Shown: positions 18,012-26,222, numbered from the stretch's first letter. The stretch: 64,000 nucleotides of DNA from Streptomyces sp. ISL-1 (GCF_018614585.1 NZ_JAGGOI010000023.1:238226-302225); one strand, 5' to 3'. Numbers and translations are program-made. Notes: generated from the letters alone by a model not told the origin.

Positions 18012-19259
18012 TCAGAAGACGTCCGGGCACCAAGGCCGCCTCGGCGTACGGAACACCCCGTCCGCCACCTCCGCCGCCCCCGGCGTCCCCTCGTCCACCA
18101 GGCCCAGCGCCGCCAGCCGCACCGCCGACTCGTCGCCCAGGTACAGCGCCCCCAACTCCCGTATGCCCAAGGTCAGATCGGGCGTCTCGGTCGAGGGCGC
18201 GCAGACCGCGCCCTCCGGTGAGGCGTCCAGGCGGAAGCGGCCGCCCGCGAGACCCAAACCGTCATGCACATCCAGGACCAGGGTCGCGGGCGTCGCGTAC
18301 GTACGCGCCTGAAGTGCCCGCACCACATCCAGGATCCGCACCCACAAGAAGTCCGCCTGCGTCAGGATCCTCGCCGCCCGCGGGTCCGGGAGCAGCAGCG
18401 GGAGCAGGTCGTCCGGGGCGCGGTAGCCCGACTTCACCGTGGTGATCCAGTCCACCGAGCAGACGTAGTGCCACAGCGCCCGCTCCGCCGCCGGCGTCAG
18501 CGCCAGCATCTCCCGCACCGTCGCCGTGTTCAGCGGCTGCTTGGCGTCGCCCCAGTTGTCGTCCGACTGATAGGCGAGCAGGCCCTCGACCTCGCCGGAC
18601 GCGGAGCGGTAGACCGCGTAGAAAGGCTCCGTCCACGGCTGGGCCGCCAGCCGCACCTGGCCCGTGTTGAGCTGCCACCAGCGCTCGTCGCGGCTGACCG
18701 CACCGGGCTGCCCGGCCGCCAGCCGAGCGTGCAGTTCCGGGCCGAGTTTGCGTACGTCGGTGGCGTCGACCAGGTCGATACGGCCGCCGTCGGCCGGGCC
18801 CGACCAGCGGGGGTCGAGGCCTGTGCGCGGGACGTCGACCGCCCACTGGGTGATCCAGGCGGCGGGACCGAAGCCGTACCGCCCGTAGATCGGGTACTCC
18901 GCGGCGATCAGCGTGGACACGACGTCGCCGCGCTCCTTCGCCCGGGCCAGGTCAGCGGTCATCATCCGGCTGAGCAGACCGCGGCGGCGGTGCGTAGGCG
19001 ACACCGTCACATTGGAGACGGCGTTCGACGGGAGCGCCGCGCCTCCAACTGCCGTGAGCCGCTGCGCGAACGAGCGGTACGTGGCCACACAGCGGCCGTC
19101 GTCGAAGGCGCCGCGCACCCGCGCGAGGTCGGTGTGCGCCATGCGGTCGCTGATTTCTTCCTCCGAGACCACCGCCGGCGGGAGCAGAAATCCGGTGGTC
19201 AGGGCCCGCAGCCAGTCGGGGTACTCGGACGCGGTGATGACGCGGGTTTCGACGCTCAT
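18012..19259 (-). CDS. Eis-like GNAT N-acetyltransferase
   Basis: This 415-residue protein has the enhanced-intracellular-survival (Eis) layout. An N-terminal GNAT domain carries the acetyl-CoA loop HRRRGLLSRMM (near residue 90), a second GNAT-like domain follows, and the C-terminal third is sterol-carrier-like (TLVLDVHDGLGLAGGRFRLD). Eis enzymes acetylate multiple amines of aminoglycosides and some proteins. The start MSVETRVITASEYP gives the normal family length. Family assignment is firm; the physiological substrate is unknown. Confidence 0.87.
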   Translation of the reverse strand: MSVETRVITASEYPDWLRALTTGFLLPPAVVSEEEISDRMAHTDLARVRGAFDDGRCVATYRSFAQRLTAVGGAALPSNAVSNVTVSPTHRRRGLLSRMMTADLARAKERGDVVSTLIAAEYPIYGRYGFGPAAWITQWAVDVPRTGLDPRWSGPADGGRIDLVDATDVRKLGPELHARLAAGQPGAVSRDERWWQLNTGQVRLAAQPWTEPFYAVYRSASGEVEGLLAYQSDDNWGDAKQPLNTATVREMLALTPAAERALWHYVCSVDWITTVKSGYRAPDDLLPLLLPDPRAARILTQADFLWVRILDVVRALQARTYATPATLVLDVHDGLGLAGGRFRLDASPEGAVCAPSTETPDLTLGIRELGALYLGDESAVRLAALGLVDEGTPGAAEVADGVFRTPRRPWCPDVF

Positions 19260-19401
19260 GCGGCCCACGCTAGGCCGAACGCCGCCCGGCCCGCATCCGA
19301 GTTTCGACGCGGCGTGGGAAGACCGGTGCGGACGGGTCCCCAAGCCTTCCGGGGCAGGGACCCCACTGCCGGAATGATCGGTTCCGATGAGTCGGAACGC
19401 T

Positions 19402-20043
19402 TCAGGTGAGCAGGTCGTCCACTTGCGCTTCGCCTTCACGGTACCGGCGGGCGATCTCCGCACTGCAGTCGTCGGCCGTCCGCTGCAGCAGCTGACGGCT
19501 GCGCGAGACCTGCTGCTCGTAGCGGACAAGCCGCCCCATGGCCGCGTGCAGCTCCTCGTCCGTACGGGCGCCGAGGTCCGAGAGCTCGACCTCGGAGAGC
19601 ATGTCGGCGGCCAGCTGCCGGTACTGCTCACTGTGCGGCGTGGACAGCGTCACATGGCGGGCGGACGAGCGGTGCCGCGAAGGAGCGTCGGCCAGGATCT
19701 CCGACAGACGGTCGACGACCGGGGCCTCCGGAAGGACCGGGGTCTGAGGGTCCGCGCGCCGGGCCAGCTCGGCCCGCAGAATGTCGATGCGGCCCTGCAG
19801 CAGCCGCCGTACATAGCTGAGGTCCGCCTCGTCGCGGGTCGAGTCGCGGCGCAACGTGCGCAGCTCCGGCAGCCGCAGCGTGGGGAGGTCGTGCTGCGTG
19901 GGCTCCGGCAGGGCGCCCGTACCCCGCTGCAGGGGCGCTCGCGCGGCACGGGCCGTGGGTGCAGGGAAGTTGGGAATCGACGTGACAGCCGATGCGGGAA
20001 TCGTTACGGGACCGGGCGGCTGCCCGGCGCCAGATGTGCTCAT
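19402..20043 (-). CDS. rsiG: RsiG, c-di-GMP-dependent anti-sigma factor for WhiG
   Basis: This 213-residue protein carries two copies of the c-di-GMP signature E(X)3S(X)2R(X)3Q(X)3D in antiparallel helices: EADLSYVRRLLQGRID (near residue 72) and EQQVSRSRQLLQRTAD (near 178). That twin motif defines RsiG, which in S. venezuelae binds two intercalated c-di-GMP molecules and sequesters the sporulation sigma factor WhiG. The ATG at 20043 gives the expected length; the N-terminal 60 residues are proline-rich and disordered-looking. It is divergent from dtd. Identification from both motifs is strong. Confidence 0.93.
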   Translation of the reverse strand: MSTSGAGQPPGPVTIPASAVTSIPNFPAPTARAARAPLQRGTGALPEPTQHDLPTLRLPELRTLRRDSTRDEADLSYVRRLLQGRIDILRAELARRADPQTPVLPEAPVVDRLSEILADAPSRHRSSARHVTLSTPHSEQYRQLAADMLSEVELSDLGARTDEELHAAMGRLVRYEQQVSRSRQLLQRTADDCSAEIARRYREGEAQVDDLLT

Positions 20044-20189
20044 ATGCGTTGTCCGTCCCCTCGACCGGTGCATGGGTCTCCCCGGGCCCGAAGGGCCGAG
20101 GGGAAGCACCGCCTTGTTGCATCGTGCCACCCCGGAACCACCCGACGCAGGTGCTCTGCACCCGTTCAGCCCCAGATAGGTTGGTCTGT

Positions 20190-20615
20190 ATGCGTGCAGT
20201 GGTGCAGAGGGTCGACGGCGCGAGCGTCGTCGTGGCGGGCGAGACGGTCGGCGAGATCGTCGGCGAAGGGCTGTGTGTGCTGGTGGGAGTCACCCACGAG
20301 GACACCAGGGAGAAGGCGGCGCAGCTGGCCCGCAAGCTCTGGTCGGTCCGGATTCTGGAGGGCGAGAAGTCCTGCTCGGACGTGAACGCGCCCCTGCTGG
20401 TGATTTCGCAGTTCACTCTCTACGGGGACGCCCGCAAGGGCCGCCGCCCCACCTGGAACGCGGCGGCGCCCGGCGATGTGGCGGAGCCGCTGGTCGACGA
20501 GGTGGTGGCGCAGCTGCGGGCGCTGGGGGCGCGCGTGGAGACGGGCCGGTTCGGGGCGGACATGCGGCTCTCGCTCACCAACCACGGCCCGTTCACGGTG
20601 ATCGTGGAGATCTAG
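20190..20615 (+). CDS. dtd: D-aminoacyl-tRNA deacylase
   Basis: A 141-residue DTD-family enzyme that removes D-amino acids (and glycine from tRNA-Ala) mischarged on tRNA. It starts MRAVVQRVDGASVVV, typical of the family. The catalytic SQFTLYGDARKGRRP motif is present and the second conserved motif appears as NHGPFT, the actinobacterial variant of NxGP[VF]T. The full length equals the family norm. It is cytosolic and monocistronic, opposite rsiG. Confidence 0.95.
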   Translation: MRAVVQRVDGASVVVAGETVGEIVGEGLCVLVGVTHEDTREKAAQLARKLWSVRILEGEKSCSDVNAPLLVISQFTLYGDARKGRRPTWNAAAPGDVAEPLVDEVVAQLRALGARVETGRFGADMRLSLTNHGPFTVIVEI

Positions 20616-20657
20616 CGCCCGCAGCGCCCGACGCGCTCGGCCCCTTCGACGACCCGC

Positions 20658-21626
20658 TCAGGGCTCGACGACCGGCTCCTGCGCCGCCGCCGTGTCGCCC
20701 GCCAGCAGCTCCGCGTCCACCGGCACATTGCGCTTGACCAGCGCCAGCGCGATCGGGCCGAGCTCGTGGTGGCGGGCGGACGTGGTCACAAAGCCCAGCT
20801 GGCGGCCCTCCGCGCCCTCCGACGCCAGCCGGATCGGCGTGCCGGGGCCGGGCAGGAGGACCTCACTGCCGTCCAGGTGCAAGAAGACCAGCCGACGCGG
20901 GGGCTTCCCCAGGTTGTGGACGCGCGCGACGGTCTCCTGGCCGCGGTAGCAGCCCTTCTCAAGGTGAACGGCGCTGCCGATCCAGCCCAGTTCGTGCGGG
21001 ATGGTGCGGTGGTCGGTCTCGAAGCCGACGCGGGGGCGGTGGGTCTCGATGCGCAGTGCCTCGTACGCGAGGATTCCGGCGACCGGGCCGTTCTCGGCGG
21101 CGTACGACTCGAGGTCGGCGCGCGGCAGAAACAGGTCGCGGCCGTGCGGGGTCTCCCGTACGACCACGCCGTCCGGTGCCTGCGCGATGGAGCCCGCAGG
21201 CAGGTGCACGACCGCGAACTCATCGGTGCGGTCGGCCACTTCGACCTGGTAGAAGAACTTCATCGACTCCAGGTAGCCGATCAGCGCCTCCTGTGTGCCC
21301 GGCTCGACATGCGCCCAGACACTCTCGCCGTCGTCGACGAGATACAGGGCGTGCTCGATGTGGCCGTGCGCGGACAGGATCAGCGCCTCGGTGGCCTGGC
21401 CCGCCGGGAGGTCGCTCACATGCTGGGTGAGCAGCAGATGCAGCCAGGCCAGCCGGTCGGCGCCGGTGACGGTGACAACGCCGCGGTGCGAGAGGTCGAC
21501 GAGGCCGTTGCCGTCCGCGAGGGCGCGCTGTTCGCGGAACAGATCGCCGTAGTGCGCGGCGACTCCTTCGTCGCGTCCTTCGGCGGCGACCGCACCGGGC
21601 AGGGACAACAGAGGGCTCTTCATCAT
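20658..21626 (-). CDS. ygfZ: Folate-binding YgfZ/GcvT-like protein
   Basis: A 322-residue protein of the YgfZ/IbaG-associated GcvT-like family, which binds tetrahydrofolate and supports repair or assembly of iron-sulfur proteins such as MiaB. The diagnostic motif KGCYRGQETVARV with its conserved cysteine lies near residue 228. It starts 11 bases after the stop codon of nur and is probably co-transcribed with it. Two adjacent Met codons (21626, 21623) are possible starts. Confidence 0.9.
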   Translation of the reverse strand: MMKSPLLSLPGAVAAEGRDEGVAAHYGDLFREQRALADGNGLVDLSHRGVVTVTGADRLAWLHLLLTQHVSDLPAGQATEALILSAHGHIEHALYLVDDGESVWAHVEPGTQEALIGYLESMKFFYQVEVADRTDEFAVVHLPAGSIAQAPDGVVVRETPHGRDLFLPRADLESYAAENGPVAGILAYEALRIETHRPRVGFETDHRTIPHELGWIGSAVHLEKGCYRGQETVARVHNLGKPPRRLVFLHLDGSEVLLPGPGTPIRLASEGAEGRQLGFVTTSARHHELGPIALALVKRNVPVDAELLAGDTAAAQEPVVEP

Positions 21627-21636
21627 GGGCCCAAGC

Positions 21637-22074
21637 CTACGTCTCGGTAGTTGAAGCCTCAGCAGCGCATTTCTTGCAGCGGCCGAAGATCGCGAAATGC
21701 TTCATGTCCGTCTCGAAGCCGAAGGTCTCGCGCAGTTTCGCGGTGAAGTCGGCGGCGACGGAGACATCCGCCTCGATCACATTCGTACAGTCCCGGCAGA
21801 CCAGGTGAATGTGGTGGTGGCGGTCCGCGAGGTGATAGGTGGGGGCGCCGTGGCCGAGGTGGGCGTGGGAGACCAGGCCGAGCTCTTCGAGGAGCTCCAG
21901 GGTGCGGTAGACGGTGGAGATGTTCACGCCGGACGCGGTCTTGCGGACCTCGGACAGGATGTCGTCGGGCGTCGCGTGCTCAAGGGCGTCGACGGCCTCG
22001 AGGACAAGCTGGCGCTGCGGAGTCAGCCGGTAGCCGCGCTGCCGCAGATCGCTCTTCCAGTCTGTGCTCACCAC
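21637..22074 (-). CDS. nur: Fur-family regulator, Nur (nickel-responsive)
   Basis: A 145-residue Fur protein with N-terminal winged helix (LRQRGYRLTPQRQLVLEAV) and dimerisation domain. Metal-site residues are visible in ADRHHHIHLVCRDC, and a second CxxC (CKKC) lies near the end. From memory the sequence is nearly identical to S. coelicolor Nur, which represses sodF and nickel uptake genes when nickel is sufficient. The neighbours (rsiG, dtd, ygfZ) agree with that locus. Two consecutive GTG codons (22074, 22071) could start translation. Zur or FurA are less likely alternatives. Confidence 0.82.
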   Translation of the reverse strand: MVSTDWKSDLRQRGYRLTPQRQLVLEAVDALEHATPDDILSEVRKTASGVNISTVYRTLELLEELGLVSHAHLGHGAPTYHLADRHHHIHLVCRDCTNVIEADVSVAADFTAKLRETFGFETDMKHFAIFGRCKKCAAEASTTET

Positions 22075-22152
22075 GCGTCCAGTGTAGGCGTGGGCCGGGC
22101 CATGGGGGCCCGAACTGGCGCTCGACCCAGGGCAGGGCCACCGGTCGTCCCC

Positions 22153-22187
22153 CGAAGTAGCCCGGGAATCGGCTTCGGGCTACTTCG
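22153..22187. terminator. Hairpin terminator after the nitrobindin-like gene
   Basis: Perfect 12-bp arms CGAAGTAGCCCG / CGGGCTACTTCG with an 11-base loop. The arm sequence is itself a copy of the tail of the adjacent gene (see the repeat at 22189-22236). Confidence 0.6.
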
Positions 22188-22188
22188 T

Positions 22189-22236
22189 CGGGCTACTTCT
22201 TCGGGTCACTTGAAGAATTCGGGCTACTTGAAGAAG
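22189..22236 (-). repeat. Tandem copies of a gene tail
   Basis: On the minus strand the end of the 22224-22796 gene, TTCTTCAAGTAGCCCGAA, is followed at once by TTCTTCAAGTGACCCGAA and then by GAAGTAGCCCGAC and GAAGTAGCCCGAA. The stop codon is thus repeated three or four times within about 80 bases. Confidence 0.7.
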
Positions 22237-22796
22237 GCGATGCCGTCGTCGGGGAGGTCGCCGATGTCCTTGGCCCACGCCTCGACCTGCTCCGGGGAGA
22301 CGACCTTCTTCAGATGCGCCGACATGTACGGCCGCAGCGGGACCTCCGGAGTGGACTTCTCGCCCACCCACATCAGGTCGCCCTTCACATAGCCGTAGAG
22401 GCGCTTGCCACCGCTGTACTGGCCCGAGGCCGCCGTGCGCGCCACCGCGTCCGTCACCAGGTCGATCTGCGGCTTCTTCTCGGCGAGCTCGCCGTACCAG
22501 ATCTCGACGATGCCCTGGTCACGCGCCATGACGACTTCGATCTTGCGGTCGGAGTCGATCCGCCAGTAGCCGGACTCGGTCTCCAGCGGGCGGACCTTCT
22601 TGCCCTCGGCGTCGAGCGCCCACGTGTGCGAGACGTACTCGACGAAGTCCCGGCCGTCGTGGCTGAAGGTGACCTCCTGGCCGAAGTTGCACTTCTCGGC
22701 GCCTGGGAAGTCGGAAACGCCCACGCCCTCCCAGTTGCCGAGGAGGAACGCGAGGGGGACGAGGTCCGGGTTCAGGTCGGACGGAATCTCGATCAT
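22224..22796 (-). CDS. Nitrobindin-like heme/fatty-acid-binding beta-barrel protein
   Basis: A 190-residue protein of the FABP-like/nitrobindin (DUF1794, THAP4 C-terminal) family. The family motif GxWxGxGxxxYP appears as GNWEGVGVSDFP near residue 20. Such proteins fold as a ten-strand barrel binding ferric heme, with proposed roles in nitric oxide or peroxynitrite chemistry. The conserved C-terminal region ends at DDGIAFFK. It is encoded just upstream of nur on the same strand, but the hairpin at 22153-22187 separates them. Confidence 0.87.
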   Translation of the reverse strand: MIEIPSDLNPDLVPLAFLLGNWEGVGVSDFPGAEKCNFGQEVTFSHDGRDFVEYVSHTWALDAEGKKVRPLETESGYWRIDSDRKIEVVMARDQGIVEIWYGELAEKKPQIDLVTDAVARTAASGQYSGGKRLYGYVKGDLMWVGEKSTPEVPLRPYMSAHLKKVVSPEQVEAWAKDIGDLPDDGIAFFK

Positions 22797-22832
22797 GAGC
22801 AGCTCTGGCGATCTGTAGAGATACGAGTGTGA

Positions 22833-22934
22833 CTAGCGCTGGCCCTGGTACAGCTTCTTCACGGCCAGACCGGTGAAGGCGAGGACGCCGACGCAGACCA
22901 GGACCAGCAGGGCTTCGAAGAATGCCTCAAGCAC
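22833..22934 (-). CDS. 33-residue membrane peptide
   Basis: A 33-residue frame starts at GTG with GAGGAG 8 bases upstream and is almost entirely one transmembrane helix (ALLVLVCVGVLAFTGLAVKK) with a short basic end. It ends 37 bases before the nitrobindin-like gene and is likely co-transcribed with it. The start signal and helix support a real gene; I recall similar peptides at this locus in other Streptomyces. Function unknown. Confidence 0.7.
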   Translation of the reverse strand: MLEAFFEALLVLVCVGVLAFTGLAVKKLYQGQR

Positions 22935-23053
22935 GGGGTGCTCCTCGGTATGTGCTGTGTGAGCGGTAAAGGGGCCGTGGCCCAGCCTAATGGGTGGGGA
23001 CCGGGCCCTCTCCGCGAGGTCGGCGTGACAGGCCGCCCATTACAGTTCGGCGC

Positions 23054-23416
23054 ATGGCGAAGAAGCTCGTGATCAAGGTGACCGCCGGCGCGGACGCGCC
23101 CGAACGCTGCTCGCAGGCCTTCACAGTGGCGGCGATCGCCGTGGCCAGCGGGGTGGAGGTGTCGCTCTGGCTGACCGGCGAGTCCTCGTGGTTCGCGCTG
23201 CCCGGCAGGGCAGCGGAGTTCGAACTGCCGCACGCGGCGCCGCTGCCGGATCTGCTCGAGTCGATCAGGACGGCGGGGCAGATCACGCTGTGCACGCAGT
23301 GCGCGGCGCGGCGGGACATCACGGAGAAGGATGTCCTCGACGGCGTACGGATCGCGGGCGCGCAGGTCTTCGTCAGCGAGATCATGGCGGACGGCGTCCA
23401 GGCCCTCGTCTACTGA
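23054..23416 (+). CDS. DsrE-family protein
   Basis: A 120-residue DsrE/DsrF-like protein. It starts MAKKLVIKVTAGADAPERC and has the family's alternating strands and helices, with the likely active cysteines in LCTQCAARRDI near residue 80. DsrE-like proteins relay sulfur as persulfide. Location next to the sulfurtransferase block fits such a role, but it is divergent from the 33-residue peptide and not in the same operon as the sulfurtransferase. Confidence 0.83.
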   Translation: MAKKLVIKVTAGADAPERCSQAFTVAAIAVASGVEVSLWLTGESSWFALPGRAAEFELPHAAPLPDLLESIRTAGQITLCTQCAARRDITEKDVLDGVRIAGAQVFVSEIMADGVQALVY

Positions 23417-23515
23417 CGGGACTCATTCACCGACGGGGCTCATTCACCGGCGGGCCGATTCTCTGGTCGGCCGATTGTCTGACGGCGGCATTCACCGACG
23501 GAGCTCATCCGGCGC
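23417..23515. repeat. Short repeats spanning a convergent 3' spacer
   Basis: ATTCACCGACGG and variants (CTCATTCACCGACGGGG, CTCATTCACCGGCGGG, CATTCACCGACGGAG) recur three to four times, with GGCCGATT twice. On the minus strand each copy contains GGTGAATGA, resembling the stop region of the adjacent DUF3099 gene. Confidence 0.55.
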
Positions 23516-23782
23516 TCATTGGTTGTTCCGCCGCTTCTTGCCGTCCAGTTCGTCCCACCACTCGTCGGACTTGGGGTCCCCGGACGGGTCGTCCCACCAG
23601 CGGTCGTCGGGCCCGCGCCGGTTCGCGACCATCGCGGCGAACGGCGGGATGGCCATGGCGACGACGCACATGCCGACGGCGACGGGAATCGACCACAGGC
23701 GCACCACGGCCCAGGCCGAGACGAAGAGCACCAGGCACGTCCCCATCAGCAGAAAGTAGGCGTGGCGACGTCGCGCGTACAT
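23516..23782 (-). CDS. DUF3099 small membrane protein
   Basis: An 88-residue protein with two transmembrane helices (about residues 9-27 and 31-52), followed by a Trp/Asp-rich cytoplasmic tail (RWWDDPSGDPKSDEWWDEL). That layout matches actinobacterial DUF3099. A strong hairpin at 23798-23853 lies between it and the upstream sseC gene, so it is probably transcribed separately or at reduced level. Function unknown. Confidence 0.83.
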   Translation of the reverse strand: MYARRRHAYFLLMGTCLVLFVSAWAVVRLWSIPVAVGMCVVAMAIPPFAAMVANRRGPDDRWWDDPSGDPKSDEWWDELDGKKRRNNQ

Positions 23783-23797
23783 GCTTCAAGCGTACGA

Positions 23798-23853
23798 CCG
23801 AAGGGCCGCACCCCGTTCCAGTGGCGTCCAACCCCTGGGGTGCGGCCCTTCGG
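23798..23853. terminator. Strong terminator after cysA2-sseC
   Basis: A perfect 17-bp inverted repeat (CCGAAGGGCCGCACCCC and its complement) with a 22-base loop lies 16 bases after the sseC stop codon. It should end the sulfurtransferase operon. Confidence 0.8.
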
Positions 23854-23868
23854 CCGGTACGTGGTGAA

Positions 23869-24156
23869 TCAGACGGCGATGGCCACCTCGGCCAGGCCGC
23901 CGGTCTGCGCGACGACCGTGCGGTCCGCCGTGCCACCCGGAACGAGAGCGCGCAGCGTCCACGTGCCCTCGGCCGCGTAGAAGCGGAACTGTCCGGTCGC
24001 CGAGGTCGGGACCTCGGCGGTGAACTCGCCCGTCGAGTCCAGCAGGCGGACGTAGCCGGTGACGGGCTCACCGTCACGGGTCACGCTGCCCTGGATGGTC
24101 GTCTCACCGGGCTTGATCGTCGAAGCGTCGGGGCCGCCGGCCTTTGCTCCACACAT
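23869..24156 (-). CDS. sseC: DUF1416 protein, SseC-like
   Basis: This 95-residue protein starts MCGAKAGGPDAS, the hallmark of the actinobacterial DUF1416/SseC family. It is predicted to form a small beta-sandwich (transthyretin-like repeats TIQGSVTRDGEPVTGYVRLL and FRFYAAEGTWTLRAL). In mycobacteria sseC is the partner of the thiosulfate sulfurtransferase cysA2/cysA3. Here it follows the sulfurtransferase by 30 bases on the same strand. The biochemical role is unproven; a link to sulfur metabolism is inferred from this constant pairing. Confidence 0.85.
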   Translation of the reverse strand: MCGAKAGGPDASTIKPGETTIQGSVTRDGEPVTGYVRLLDSTGEFTAEVPTSATGQFRFYAAEGTWTLRALVPGGTADRTVVAQTGGLAEVAIAV

Positions 24157-24186
24157 AGGGTCGTCCTTCGTCAGTCTCTGGATGGG

Positions 24187-25032
24187 TTACTTGCCGGCGC
24201 CGAGCTCGATCGGCACGCCGACGAGGGAGCCGTACTCGGTCCACGAGCCGTCGTAGTTCTTGACGTTCTGGACGCCGAGCAGCTCGTGCAGGACGAACCA
24301 GGTCAGCGCGGAGCGCTCACCGATACGGCAGTACGCGATGGTGTCCCTCGCGAGGTCGACCTGCTCTTCGGCGTAGAGCGCCTTGAGCTCCTCGTCCGAC
24401 TTGAAGGTGCCGTCGTCGTTGGCGTTCTTGGACCACGGGATGTTGCGCGCGGACGGGATGTGGCCCGGACGCTGCGACTGCTCCTGCGGGAGGTGCGCCG
24501 GGGCGAGCAGCTTGCCGCTGAACTCGTCGGGGGAGCGCACGTCGACCAGGTTCAGGTTGCCGATCGCGGCGACGGCGTCGTCGCGGTAGGCGCGGATGGA
24601 GGTGTCCTGGGCCTGGGCCTTGTATTCGGCGGCCGGGCGGCTGGGGACCTCGGAGCCGTCGACCAGGTCGCGGGAGTCGAGCTCCCACTTCTTGCGGCCG
24701 CCGTCGAGAAGCTTGACGCTGTCGTGGCCGTAGAGCTTGAAGTACCAGTAGGCGTACGAGGCGAACCAGTTGTTGTTGCCGCCGTAGAGGACGACCGTGT
24801 CGTCGTTCGCGATGCCCTTCGCGGACAGGAGCTTCTCGAAGCCCTCCTGGTCGACGAAGTCACGGCGGACCGGGTCCTGAAGGTCGCCCCTCCAGTCGAT
24901 CCGGACGGCGTTCTTGATGTGGTTCTTGTCGTACGCGGTGGTGTCCTCGTCGACCTCGACGATGACCACCTTCGGGTCGTCGATGTGGGCCTCGACCCAG
25001 TCGGCGTCTACCAGGACGTCGCTGCGGCTCAT
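24187..25032 (-). CDS. cysA2: Thiosulfate/3-mercaptopyruvate sulfurtransferase (tandem rhodanese)
   Basis: A 281-residue protein with two rhodanese domains. The N-terminal one lacks the catalytic cysteine, as usual; the C-terminal one has the active loop YCRIGERSALT with Cys near residue 233. GGAGGAG lies 7 bases before the ATG. The enzyme transfers sulfane sulfur from thiosulfate or mercaptopyruvate to a thiol acceptor in the cytosol. Upstream by 140 bases is a cysteine-containing leader peptide, suggesting control by cysteine supply. The symbol follows the mycobacterial homologue. Confidence 0.92.
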   Translation of the reverse strand: MSRSDVLVDADWVEAHIDDPKVVIVEVDEDTTAYDKNHIKNAVRIDWRGDLQDPVRRDFVDQEGFEKLLSAKGIANDDTVVLYGGNNNWFASYAYWYFKLYGHDSVKLLDGGRKKWELDSRDLVDGSEVPSRPAAEYKAQAQDTSIRAYRDDAVAAIGNLNLVDVRSPDEFSGKLLAPAHLPQEQSQRPGHIPSARNIPWSKNANDDGTFKSDEELKALYAEEQVDLARDTIAYCRIGERSALTWFVLHELLGVQNVKNYDGSWTEYGSLVGVPIELGAGK

Positions 25033-25171
25033 GCTCTTTCTCCTCCGGGGCAGTGTGCGGCGGGTGATGCGAAGAGGGGGGTGCGGGTACGCGGAACGTG
25101 CGGCGTACGGCACGGCGTGTGGCCCTGACAACTGTCAAAGGGCCGGCGGGATACGGGAATCGAGCTCCCGC

Positions 25172-25252
25172 TCAGAAAGCGCGACAGAGCATGGCGGCGA
25201 CGCGGCACAGGTCTACTGCCCGCCGCTTCGTGAGGTCCGCCTGTCGCTTCAT
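25172..25252 (-). CDS. 26-residue putative leader peptide (Cys attenuator)
   Basis: A 26-codon frame (ATG at 25252, TGA at 25172-25174) encodes MKRQADLTKRRAV followed by DLCRVAAMLCR. Two closely spaced cysteine codons near the end match the class of actinobacterial leader peptides that precede sulfur-metabolism genes and sense charged tRNA-Cys. It lies 139 bases before cysA2, enough for alternative RNA structures. Cysteine-responsive attenuation has been described for mycobacterial leader peptides; here it is inferred from position and sequence. Confidence 0.8.
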   Translation of the reverse strand: MKRQADLTKRRAVDLCRVAAMLCRAF

Positions 25253-25472
25253 GTGTCCGATCGTAGGGACGAGTCGGCCGCCATGTCACCGGCGTGTCGG
25301 ATTCTGAGACGCGATCGTCCACTATGCGGGACGGCAGGGAGCCCCGGAGGCCCCTCGTGCGTTTCCGGAGCGGGTCGCGTCCGGCCGCCTTCTACTCAGC
25401 GGACAGGGCTGTCTCACCATGTGGCCGGATAGAGCAGGTGTACGACGGAAACCGCCCTGCCCTCCCCCGGTT

Positions 25473-26222
25473 CTAGCCGGCGAGCGAGACGTTCGTGCCC
25501 GTACCCGAGAAGCGCAGTCCGGCGTCCGTCGCCTCGACCTTGTCGAGCTTGATGCTCGACGGCATCCCGTCGATCTTCAGGTCGTAGTCGATGGCCTTGC
25601 GCAGCCTGTCGTCCAGGCCGGGGAGCGGCAGCTTCGGCAGCTCTTCCGCCCTGAGCTGGACCGTGCTGCCGCCCTTGAGTGCGACCGTGCTGTACGCGCT
25701 GACCATGCGGCCCTGGATCAGTCCCTGTAGGGCGCCCGGGACCGGTATACCCGCGCCCTCGAGCACTTCGGCAAGCGGTCCGGTGACCTTGACCTGGCCC
25801 TTTGCCGCCCGCTCGGGCCCCGCATAGCTGATCGTGGCGCCCTTCGGCGCGGCCTTCGTCAGGTCGGCGTAGGAGATCCGGGCGGAGCCGTCGGCCCGGT
25901 CCGCGACGGCGGAGGAGAAGCTGCTGTCGATCCGTACGCTGCGCAGCTCGGCCCTGACCTCGGTGACATTGACCGAGTGGCCGCCCGCGTTGGCCGTGAT
26001 GCCGGTCAGGCTGACGTCCACCTCGTCGAGCTCCTTGCCCATCACCTGGGTGAGGAAGGGGAAGCCCTTGATGGAGATCTCCGGGGTCGAGCTCAGCCCC
26101 TGGCTGCTCTTGATCTTGTCGGCGGCCTCGGACTCCGCCATATTGACCGCGATCCGGTCGGCGGCGACGAAGATGCCCCCGATGATCACAGCGATGATCA
26201 GCAGTATTCGCAGTGCGCGCAT
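25473..26222 (-). CDS. DUF2993 (LmeA-like) membrane-anchored lipid-binding protein
   Basis: A 249-residue protein with one N-terminal helix acting as signal/anchor (RILLIIAVIIGGIFVAA) and an extracellular DUF2993 domain. Family features include DKIKSSQGLSSTPEISIKGF near residue 35 and the repeating amphipathic strands after it. Mycobacterial LmeA, a member, binds phosphoinositides and affects mannosylation of lipoglycans. No partner gene is adjacent; it precedes the leader peptide on the same strand by more than 200 bases. Confidence 0.85.
   Translation of the reverse strand: MRALRILLIIAVIIGGIFVAADRIAVNMAESEAADKIKSSQGLSSTPEISIKGFPFLTQVMGKELDEVDVSLTGITANAGGHSVNVTEVRAELRSVRIDSSFSSAVADRADGSARISYADLTKAAPKGATISYAGPERAAKGQVKVTGPLAEVLEGAGIPVPGALQGLIQGRMVSAYSTVALKGGSTVQLRAEELPKLPLPGLDDRLRKAIDYDLKIDGMPSSIKLDKVEATDAGLRFSGTGTNVSLAG

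Noticed and set aside
21637..22074. Assignment of the Fur protein as Zur or FurA
   Set aside because: The remembered Nur sequence and the neighbouring genes fit better, and no katA/catalase or zinc-uptake gene is adjacent. Not excluded.
23188..25128. A 646-residue plus-strand open frame across the sulfurtransferase region
   Set aside because: It is the complement of cysA2 and sseC; composition is biased and no motif is present.
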